Positions 48,401-59,433 of a DNA stretch of 64,000 nt are shown in pieces (positions within the stretch are counted from its first letter, which is position 1; the number at the start of each line of letters is the position of its first letter). The position numbers were made by a program, and so were the translations under genes. The notes under the pieces are model-generated. The model saw nothing but the letters and a program-made list of their open reading frames with translations. It had not been told where the DNA came from and made no database searches. Location: the NCBI GenBank assembly GCA_022414725.1, contig CM039462.1, positions 3,677,936-3,741,935 of the forward strand, given 5' to 3'. The DNA comes from Microglena sp. YARC. Its lineage: Eukaryota > Chlorophyta > Chlorophyceae > Chlamydomonadales > Chlamydomonadaceae.

Positions 48401-51400
48401 GAACCCTTTTAATTAGGGGGGGTTTAAGACTTTAATTAGGGGGTTCTTTAGAACCTTAATTAGGTGGGTCTTAAGCATCCTTTTTATTAGGGTGGGTCTT
48501 AAGAACCTTTAATTTAGTGGGGGTCTTAATTAACCTTTAATTATGGGGGTCTTAAGATCTTTAATTAGGGGATCTTAAGCATCCTTTATATTAGGGGGGT
48601 CTTAGAAATCTGTTAATTAGGGGGATCTTAAGAACCTTTAAATTAGGAATCGGGTCTTAGAACCCTTTAATTGAGGGGTCTTCAAGACTTTAATTAGGGG
48701 GGGTCTAAGAACCTTTAATTAGGGGGTCTTAGCATTCTTTTATTAGGGGGGTCTTAAGAACCTTTAATTAGGGGGGGTCATAAGCATCCTTTTATTAGGG
48801 GGGTCTTAAGAACTTTTAATTAGGGGGGTCCTAAGACTTTAATTGGGGGGGTCTTAAGCTACCTTTTTATAAGGGGGGTCTTAAGAACCTTTAATTAGGG
48901 GGGTCTTAAACCTTTATTAGGGGGGTATTAAGAACCTTTAATTAGGGATTTCCAGCATCCTTTTATTAGGGGGGTCTTAGAACCTTTTAATTATAGGGGG
49001 TCTTAAGACCCTTTACAATTAGGGGGTTTAAAACCTTTAATTAGGGGGTCTTAAGAACCCTTAATTAGGGGGGGTCTAGACCTTTAATTAGGGGGGTTTA
49101 AGCTGATCCTTTTATTTGGGGGTCTTAAGACCTTTATTAGGGGGGTCTACATCCTTTTTTAGGGGGGGCTTATAGATCCTTTAATTAGGGGGGTCTTCGA
49201 TTATAATTAGGGGTCTTAAGCACTCTTTTGACTTAGTGGGGTTTAAGAACCTCTTTAATTAGGGAGGGTGCTTCAGAACCCTTTAATTAGTAGGAGTCTT
49301 AAAGAACTTTTATTAGGGGGGTCTAAGAACCCTTTAATTATGCGGGGGTCTTTAAGCATCTTTTAATTTAGGCGGGGATCTGAAGCATGCCTATTATTGA
49401 GGGGGGTTTAAGAACCTTTTAATTAGGGGGAGTTCTACAGAACCTTTAAACTTAGGGGGGTTTAACATCCTTTTATTAGGGGTTTAAGACCATTTAATTA
49501 GGGGGGTCTTAAGAACCCTTTAAATGTAGGGGGTCTTACAGAAACCTTTATTAGGGGGGCTTCAGAACCTTAATTTTGGGGGGTCTCAAGCATCCTTTTA
49601 TTAGGGGGGTGTCCTTAAGCATAGTGTGTTATTAGGGGGTCTTAAGCTATCCTTTTTACAGGGGGGTCTTTAATGCATCTCGTGTGCAGGGGTCTTTTTA
49701 GGAGACAGCGCTTGTTACATTTTAGAGTGAGGAATGTCAGGAAAACATTGCCCTCTTGTATGATGTCGAGTGGGGTGCTCATAAGCAACACCTTACTTAT
49801 TGTTGAGGGGCGAGGGTTTCTAGCACTCACAACTAAGCGAGGGGAGCTTTTATAGCATTCTCTATGAGGGGGGTGGAGTCACCTCTTATTAGGGGGTGTT
49901 AAGAACCTCTTTTAGATTAGGCTCAGGGGCCCTCATAAGAACTTTTAATCTCAGGGGGGTCTATAAGAACCACTTGTAATCTACTGTAGAGTCTTCAACA
50001 TATGGTGGTCTTTTGTATTAGGGGGCGTCTTAAGAACCTTCTCAATTAGGGGTTTAAGAACCTTAATTAGGGGGGTCTTAAGAACGCCTTTAATTAGGGC
50101 GGGTTCAAGCAAATTTTTATCTAGGGGCGCATGATATAGAGACTCTTTTATTTAGGGGTGGGGTATTAAGAGAGAAGCTGTTAGATTCAGAGGGTGGTAC
50201 TTAGATAGAATCATACTTGTTAATTAGGGGGTCTTCATAATGACAACTGTTTTACACCTAGCATAGGGGTTTTACTAGAACATCTGTATATATTGTGGGG
50301 GTGTCTGTAAGCATCGGCTTTTCATTAAGTAGGTGGGGGTATATAGCTTGAAATTAGGGGTGTCTCTTACATCCTTATAATATTAGGGGGGTCTTAAGAA
50401 CTCTTATTATATGCTAGGTGTGGGTGTTTAGCAACTCTTTTACTATAGAGGGGATTAACACATGGTTAACTATAGGGGTGGTCTTTAGAGATCAACCTTA
50501 TTCTATTAGGGGATATTATAGAACCCTTTTAAAATTATAGGGGGCTGTCTCCTTTAAGCATTCCTTTATTAGGGGGGTCTAAGACTTTTATAATAAAATC
50601 TAGATGGTTTCTTAGAACGGTTTAACTTAGGCGGGTGTTTTAAGCATTTCTGTAATAATTGAGCGGAGGTGGTGTATACAGAATAGCTTTAATTTAGGTG
50701 AGTTATCAGAACCTTTCTATCTTCGGAGGGTGTAGATGACACTTTTATTTAGGTGGAGAGAGTCTAAGTCACCGTAATTAAGAAGTGAGGGTATAGCATT
50801 GAAAAAAGCTTTATTAGTGTGGAGGGGGTAAAGCATGTTTTAGAGGTTGGGTGGGGGTGGGGGGCAGAAAATAGTCCGTGCTATTTAAGTAACCTCGTTT
50901 TAATGTAGAGGGGTGATCTTAAGAATCCAACCCTTAGTCATTACAGCTCTCGTGTGATCTTTAAGCTCATACATATCTTCAACTTTGCGCCGGAGGATCT
51001 ACCAGAACCTTTAATTAGAGCGGTGATCTTAAGAGCTGCTCTAATGAGGGGGGTCTTAAGCATAATTCTTTATATGTTGGGGGGATTAAGCATCGCGGCT
51101 TTAACATCGGTAGACCGGGAGTAATAGAACCATAATTATTTTTGCAGGCGGGTCTTAGAACTTTTCAAATTAGTGTAGGGAGTGATACCTCGTGAGCATG
51201 TACCTCGTTTCGAATTAGGATCGCGTCTGCCTAGGAGATTTAATTATGGTGGGGGGTCCTTATTAGAAACCTTAATCTTTATGGGGTGATCTTTAAGAAC
51301 AACTTTATTATTTTAGGTGCTGTGTGCGCTTAAAGACATATCCTTTTATTCAGGGTTCTTAAGACCGAACCCTTTAATTAGGGGTGGGCTAGATTCTTAT

Positions 51401-54400
51401 ATCAGAACCTTTTATTAGGGGGGTCTCTAAGAAATCCTCTTCTAATTAGGGGGTCTAAGACCTTTTCTGAGGGGGGAGTCTTAAGCGTCACTCTGTTAAT
51501 ATATAGGGGGTGTCTTAGTACACGCTTTTAACGGTCAGGAGACTGCGTGGATAAAATGGATACTCGTAATTATGGGGTAGTGCTTATAAGTAAGCGATTT
51601 ATGTATGTGTGTGTGTCCTTTGAGTCTCGATTGTAATTATTAGGAGGGGGATGTCTTAAGACCCTTATATTTTATGGGGGGGTGGTCGTTCATAGAGACG
51701 CCTTATATAAATTCCTTTATGAGGGGTACTTTAAATAAAGATACCTTTTTTTAGTTTGGATAGGGATCTTAAGAACCTTATATAATTTAGGGGGGTCTAA
51801 GTATATCGCTTTAATTAGGGTGTTGTTATTGAGAGGTAAACCTTTGTATAATAGTTAGAAGGGTAGTCTTAAGCATGCTAATAAGGGGGGTCTTAAGAAC
51901 CCTTTTGTAGGGTGGGGATTCTGACAACCTTACTTAGTGGGTACGCAGGGGGTTTAAATGTACCCTTCTTGTAATAGTGGATATGTGTGCATATAAGCCA
52001 GACGGTCCTTAAGAACCCTTTAATTAAGGGGGTCTTAAGCATCCTTTTTATTTAGGGGGGTCTTTGGCAATGAACTATCTTAATTGCTTTTAATTAGGGG
52101 GGTCTACAACCTTTAAGTTAGACCCTTTAAATTATGGGGGGTCTTAAGACCTTTGAAATCTCCAGGTAAGTGGGGATTCTTAAGAACCCTTTAATTAGGG
52201 GGTGCTTTACGGTCTTGAAGAAACTTTTTATTAGAGGGGTCATTAAAACCTTCCTTTTATTAGAGAGGGCGTTAAAAGAACCCTGTAATAGGAATACCGG
52301 CTCTTTAAGGAACATTAGGGGGTCCTTAAGTCGGGGAGTCTTAAAGAACCCTTACTTAGTTATTAACGTGCACCGGGCGGTGTTATTATAGGGTCTTAGT
52401 GCAGACCGACTTTTTATTAGTGGGGTCTTAAGAACCCCTTTATAGGTAGATGGTCCTTTACCTTATAAATTACTTTGCTATAGGGGGTCTTAAGACCCCT
52501 TTTGAAATTAGGGAGATTTTAAGAATCTCTTTGCTTAGGGGGGTCTGTAAGAACAACTGTTACAACTTAGGGGGGGTCTTAAGCAACACCTTTAATTAGG
52601 GGGGGTACTTGAAAGAACTCTTTCATTCGGGAGGATTTATAGTGAAACCCTTTATATGGGAGGTGGTCTTAAGCACCTTTCTATTAGTGCACGGGGGGTT
52701 TAAAACTCTTAAGAGGGGGTCTTGACTTAAATTTAGGCTGGGGGTCTAATTTAATAGGGGGGTCTTTAAGAACCCTTTATAAGGGGGGTCTTAAGAACCT
52801 TTAATTTAGGGGGATCACTCTTTAATTATGGGGTCTTAGATACACTCCTTTTCATTAGGGGGTGAAATTAGATAGACGTGCACTTAAGGAACGCTCATTT
52901 AATAAGGTGGGACGTCTTGGACACTCGTAATAATATACCTTGCACCCGTATAATAGCTTGCACCCGTTATAGATTACTGTTCAATGCAGCACCGTCTATT
53001 TTAAAAGGTCAAGACTCTCGAATGATTGAGCAAAAGGAAAATGATAGGCTAAGGGAAACAAAACAATTGGTTTGACAACACCATTTTAAGAAACCGCTTT
53101 AATTAGACTCATTTGTCATGAGAATTTCATGACCTTTACGAGACGTTGTCATTACAGAGGGTATGGGTGGTTACAACACAGGGGGGCTGTTGCCCATGCT
53201 GGACTCATCCTTGAGGAATGTACGCCGCAGTCAGATACCGCTGTTGTGATCTTCTTAGAGCATACGACTCTGTCCGAAGGATGGGCACACGAGCGTTGAC
53301 TTTAATGGGGGCTTAGGAGGGGAAAGGTGGAGTGGGTGCTGAGGTTGATGGGGGGCAATGTGGGTGGAGGGGGGGAACCGCTTAATTACAACCGTGAGTT
53401 TGAATGTTAGGGGGTATGGGGTTAGGGGGTATAAGTTGTAATTGCTAGGGGGAAAGGCAAGAACCCTTTAGAAAGGCGGGCAGGTAGGCGGTAAGATTTG
53501 GCCGAATGTGAGGGGGGTCCTGATGGGGAAGCAGAATGGAGGGGAGTCTTAGGGGCAGATCTACGGGTTCCGTGAGGGGGGAAAAGGCCCTGGTTATTAG
53601 ACAGGGGGCCACGGTGAGAACCTCATGATGGGGGCAAGATCTGGGGGTGGAGGCCGCGGGCAGGGATCTGGGTGGAGGGGCCACGGTACCTTTAATCAGG
53701 GCAGATGGGTCTTAAAACAAGACACTTTTCTATTTAATTAGAGGGGTCATTAGCATCCCTTTTATTAGGGGGGTCTTTATATACACACTATTAATTATTA
53801 GGGGGTCTTAAAGAAAACCCTTTCTAATATAGGGAGGGTCTTAAGAACCTTTTAATTAGGGGGACATTATAACGCTCACATTAAAGAAGCCCTTTTTATA
53901 ATTAGGGGGGGTCTTAAGAAACACCTTTAAATTAATCAGGGGGGAGCTCCTTAGCCCTCCTTTTTATAATTAGGGGGGTCTTAAGTAACCCTTTAATTAT
54001 AAGGGGGGGTCCTTTTATAGGAAACCCTTTAATTAAGGGGGGTTTAAGAACCTTTAATTAGGGGGGTCTTAAGAACCCTTTTAAATTAGGGGGGGTCTTT
54101 AAGCATCCTTTTATTTAGTGGGGTCTTAAGAACTTTAATAAGGGGGTCTTAGAACCTTTTTAATAGGGGGTCTTAAGAACCTTTTAATTTAGGGGGTCTT
54201 AAGACCTTTAATAAGGGGGGTGTGTGAAGCATCTTTAATTAGGGGGTCTTAAAAACCTTTAATTCGGGGGTGGGGGTCTAAAAAAAACCTTTATTAGGGG
54301 GGGGTCGTTTAAGAACTTTAAATTTAGGGGGGTCTTTAAGAACATGACTTTTAATTAGGGGCTTAAGAAACGCTTTTATTAGGGGGGGGAGGTCTTAAGA

Positions 54401-57362
54401 ACGCCATTTTAATAGGGGGGTCTTAAGTAACCCTTTTATTAGGGGGGGTCTTCATCTTTAATTAAAAAACCTTCTAATTAGGGGGGGTCTTAAGAACCCT
54501 TTAATTGGGGGCCACTTTAATTTATGGGGGTCTTAATTAGGGGGGTCTTAAGACCTTTAATATTAGGGGGGTCTTAAGAACATCTTTAATTAGGGGGGTC
54601 TTAGTCCCTTTTTATAGGGGGTTAAGAAAGCCTTTAATATTTAGGAGGGGGTACTTAAACCACCATTTTATTAAGGGGGTGCTAAGAAACCTTTAATTAT
54701 GGGGGTTAAAACCTAGGGGGGTCTTTAAAGCATCTTTTATTAGGAAGGGGTCTTTAAGAACCCTTTTAATTGGGTTCTTAAAAAACACTTTAATTGGGGG
54801 GTCTTAAGAATTCCTTTAATTAGGGGTCTAAACCTTTATTAGGGGGTCATTAAGAACCCTAATTAGGGTCTAAAACCTTAAATAGGGGGTCTTAACAATC
54901 GCTTTAATAGGGGGTCTTAAGAACTAAAGGGGGGGTTTATACCCCTAAGAACCTAATTTTAAGGGGGGTCTTAGAACCCTTTAATTTAGGGGGGTCTTAA
55001 GCATCCTTTTATTAGGGTCTTAAAGAAGCCTTTATATTAGGGATATTAAGAAACCTTTAATTAGGGGGGGTCTTTAAGAACCCCTTTATCAAGTCTGGGT
55101 CTAAAGCATCCTTTTTTAGGAGGTTTAAAGAACCCTTTAATTAGGGTTGGTCTTAAGCATCTTTAATTAGGGGGGTCTTAAGACCTTTAATTAGGGGGGT
55201 CTTAAGAACATTGCTTTAATTGGGTCTTTAAGAACCCTTAATAAGGGGGGGTCTTAAAGAACCTTCAATTAAGGGGGGTTAACCCTTTAAAAAACACCTT
55301 TAATTAGGGGGGGTTTAAACCCTACTTCTTAATTAGGGGGTCATAAGAACCCTTAAAGAACCGTTATTTAGGGGGTCCTTAAGAACTTTAATTAGGGTGG
55401 GTGCTTTAAGACCTTTAATTAGGGGGGTTTAGAGGGGGCTTAATTCCTTTACATTAGGGGGTCTTAAACATCCCTTCTTAATTAGGAGACGGGGGTCTTA
55501 AGCATCCTTTTATGTAGGGGGTCTTAAGATCCTTTTAATTAGGGGGGTCTTAAGAACCCTTTTAAGCGAGCTTAATTCTTAATTAGGGGGGTCTTAAGAA
55601 CCCTTTAATTAGGGGGCTCTTAAAACCTTTAATTAGGGGGGTCTTAAGAACCTTTAAACGAAGCTTTTTATTAGGGGGGGCTTTAAAACATCTTTTATTA
55701 GGGGGGTATTAAGCCTTTTTAGGGGGTCTTAAGAACGCTTTAATTAGGGGGGAGTAAGCAACTCCTTTAAATTAGGGGTCTAAGCAGGACCTTTAATTTG
55801 GGGGGACGAAGATACGTTTATAACTAAAGTTGTAGGGGGGCATCTTTTTTTCACCTTGCGTAGGGCGGGGGGTTCTTAAGAACCCTTTAATTAGGGGGGT
55901 CTCTAAGAACCCTTTAATTAGGGGGGTCTTAAGAACGCTTCCTTTAATAGGGGGGCTTTAAGAACCCTTTATTAGGGGGTCTGTAAGAACCCTTTAATTA
56001 GGGGGGTCTTAAGAAACCCTTTAATTAGTGGGTCTAATAATTTTTTAGGGGGGTCTTAAGAACCCTTTAATTAGGGGGTCTTAAGAACCCTTTTATTAGG
56101 GGGTCTTAAAATCCTTTAATTAGGGGGGTCTTTAAGAACCCTTTAATTAGGGGGTCTTAAGAACCCTTTAATTAGGGGGTCTTAAGAACCCTTTTTATTA
56201 GGGGGGCTAAGCATCCTTTTAAGGGGGGTCTTAAGAACCTTAAATTAGGGGGGTCTTAAGAACCCTTTAATTAGGGGGTCTACCCTTTAATTAGGGGGCC
56301 TTCATTAGGGGGTCTTAAGAACCCTTTTAATTAGGGGGGTCTTAAGCCTTTAATTAGGGGGGTCTTAAAGAACCCTTTAATTAGGGGGTCTTAAGAACCC
56401 ATTAGTTAGGGGGGTCTTAAGAACCTTTAGGGGGGTCTTAAGAACCTTTTTATTAGGGGGTCTTAAGCATCCTTTTATTAGGGGGGTCTTAAGAACCCTT
56501 TAAAGTAGGGGGGTCACTTTAAGGAAGAACCTTTAATTAGGGGGTCTTAAGAATAACCCTTTTCAATTAGGGGGGGTCTTAAGAACCCTTTAATTAGGGG
56601 GTTGATACTTAAGAACCCTTTTTATTAGGGGGGTCTTAAGCACCTTTATTAGGGGGGTCTTAAGAACCCTTTAATTAGGGGGGTCTTAAGAACCCTTTAA
56701 TTAGGGGGGGGACGGGTCTTAAGAACCCTTTTATTAGGGGGGTCTTAGATCCTTATTATTAGGGGGAGAGGAGGGGTCTTAAGAACTTTAATTAGGGGGG
56801 TCTTAAGAACCCTTTAATTAGGGGGTCTTAAGGGGGGCGTCTTAAGAACCGTCTTTATTAGGGGGGTCTTAACCCTTTAGGGGGTCTTTCTTAAGAACCT
56901 TTAATAGGGGGGTCCTTGGGGGGTCTTAAGAACCCTTTAATTAGGGGGTCTTAAGAACCCCTTTAATTGGGGGTCTTAAGGCCCTTTAATTGGGGTCTTA
57001 AGAGGGGGGGGTCTTAAGCATTCTTTATTGGGGGGTCTTAAGACTTTAATTAGGGGGTCTTAAGAACCCTTTATTTAGGGGGGTCTTAAGAACCCTTTAA
57101 TTAGGGGGGTCTTAAGACCCTTTAATCAGGGGGGTCTTAAGAACCTTTAATTAGGGGGGTCTTAAGAACCTTTAATTAGGGGGGTCTTAAGCATCCTTTG
57201 TTTAGGGGGTCTTAAGAACCCTTTAATTAGGGGGGGTCTTAAGAACTTTTTAATTAGGGGGGTCTTAAGCATCCTTTAATTAGGGGGGTCTTAAGCATCC
57301 TTTAATTAGGGTTTTTTTGAGGGTCTTAAGCATCCTTTTATTAGGGGGGTCTCAAGCTCCTT
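45495..57362. repeat. 26-bp G-rich satellite array
   Basis: About 11.9 kb, some 450 units. The unit has a TCTTAAGA palindrome, then ACCCTTTAATTA, then five or six G. A second unit type has TCTTAAGCA, TCCTTTTATTA and the G run. It is most regular at 55900-57350 and almost unreadable at 49640-53700. It has strong strand bias (G/T-rich plus strand). No coding is supported. Confidence 0.9.
52930..53700. other. Non-satellite interruption of the array
   Basis: About 52940-53330 departs from the 26-bp unit. The plus strand around 53195-53290 gives LILEECTPQSDTAVVIFL and, after a one-base shift, AYDSVRRMG. This resembles the first catalytic motif of a non-LTR RT. 53330-53700 is GGGG-rich, low-complexity sequence. 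Confidence 0.35.
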
Positions 57363-58028
57363 TATTTGGCTTGTAAGGGTGCATTCCCAGTGGGACGGGT
57401 TCTGCAGGGACTAGGGGTGCAGGAAAAGGTGTCGGAGACCCATTAAATCTGCAATGATCCACAACATACACACAAGCATTTCAGATGAATCATTGGGTTA
57501 AATTATCACAGTAGCACGAACTCATGGCCCCTGTCAATAAAATAATTGTTTGGGGATCGGTTCATCAATGTTTTCTTTTTTTTAACCCTTCCTTCCATCG
57601 TTGGGCAGGTCCCTTCAGCCTATTTGGCCTACCCCTGAACTGTAACATACATACGTACAACATACACACATGCATGTCCCTGGACTGTAGAAATATACAC
57701 AACATACACAACATGCACAAGATACACAACATACACAACATACACAACATGCACAACATACACAACATGCACAACATACACAGCATGCACACATGCATAA
57801 AATGCACAGCATTCACAACATATGCAACATGCACAACATACACAACATGCACAAGATACGCAACATACACAACATACACAACATACACAACATACACAAC
57901 ATACACAACATACACAATACACACAGCACACACAACACACACAACATCCACAACATCCACAACATCCACAACATCCACAACACACACAACATACACAACA
58001 TGTGTGCCCTGCTTTTAAAACCAGGTAC
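57363..58028. other. Family 2 hairpin repeat and 9-bp minisatellite
   Basis: A family 2 copy lies at 57602-57655 (TTGGGCAGGTCCCTTCAGCC, TATTTGGCCTACCCCTGAAC, TGTAACATACATAC). From 57651 to 58005 a 9-bp unit AACATACAC (variants ATGCAC, ATCCAC) is repeated about 38 times. It appears to have grown from the CATA tail of the hairpin repeat. It lies within the last visible intron of the minus-strand gene. Confidence 0.8.
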
Positions 58029-59387
58029 CTGCTCCTGAACGTCCTTTGCATTCTTTGCACCATCGTCTGTCAGCAAGCGGCCTTTACCACTCCATAAACA
58101 GCACAGAGGCACCTCCAAGGCATGCTCTACATCCGCGTCTGGTTCGGCAGCCACTCGCATGTTGCACATGGGTCTGTTGGGAATTTCGTAGCCATATCGA
58201 GTAAGCCAAGCATTGGCTATGGAGTTCTCCGCGTGGCCTTCTTCTTGCCTGCCTCTTGGTTGACTTGGCATCACCATGTCCTGGATGCAAACGTACCTGG
58301 GTGCAGGGAAGTTGGATTATCAGGTATTTTGTATATAATTGTATTTTGTATATAATTGTATATAATAGTATTTTGTATATAATTTTATTTTGTTTTATGC
58401 CTATCAAATCGGCGTCACCATCTCCTGGATACAAACGTACCTGGGTGCAGGTAAGTTGGATTATTAGGTAGAGGGTGTGATGATGCCCTGCCTCTCATAA
58501 CATGTTTTTTTATATAATTGTATATTATTGTACTTACCAAGGTATTTACTTTTATTTTGTGTATACGTGTATTTTGTGTATAATTTATTTTGTTTTATGC
58601 CTATCAACTAGGCATCAACCTCTCCTGGGTATAAACATACCTGGGTGCAGGAAACTTGGATTGTTATCAACCTGAGGTGACCGGCCCATGTCGCGGGTCC
58701 ATGCACAGGTGGCGTGGCCTGACCGTCCTTATCAACCTGAGGTGACCGGCCCATGCGTGGGTTCATGCGCAGGTGGCATGGACCTACGGCCTTGGTCGAC
58801 AGTGAACCCTTAGGTATCAGGGTCTCTGCTAAATTGAGGGCTGTAATGTTCAGTGCGCAGGTGGCGTGGGACTGCGCACCAATGGCCTTGGTCCATTGGC
58901 ATGGACCTACGGCCTTGGTCGACAGTGAACCCTTAGGTACCAGAGCTCCGGTGTAACTAGTGTAACAGTGGGGTCTCTGCTAAATTGAGGGCGGTAATGT
59001 TCGGTGCGCAGGTGGCGGGGGACTGCGCACCGAAGGTCTTGGTCAATTGGCGTGGGCCTAAGGCCTCAGTCCACGCTGAACCCTTAGGTATTGGGGATCC
59101 TCATCTGGTGTAAGCAGTATAACATTGGGTTCTCTGCTACATTGAGGGCGTTAAAAAAACTTCAGATGAATTCACACTCTGACCTCCTCTGAGGTATGAG
59201 ATTGTACTCACTGTTCCGTAGCTATTTCTGTGCTTGTTTCATGAGTTCAGGGTATTCCCAAAATAAATTCAAAAAATAGGAATACAAAACATAAGGATAA
59301 TTCACTCCACATCTCGGGTAGGAGGATGCACTCACTGTTCAATAGGTGTTTCTAGGCTTGTTCCATGAGTTAAGGTCTCCCCCCCCC

Positions 59388-59433
<46 letters not shown>

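Noticed and set aside
45495..57362. Telomere (TTTAGGG-type) array
   Set aside because: The unit is 26 bp with G5-6 runs and an AATTAGGG context, not a 6-8-bp telomere repeat. It is internal, with an ordinary gene following it.
57565..58063. Long Val/Cys-rich open frames (CVVDVVDVV, CCVCCACCVC) on the minus strand
   Set aside because: They are translations of the AACATACAC minisatellite. All frames of such an array are open, and the composition is dictated by the repeat.
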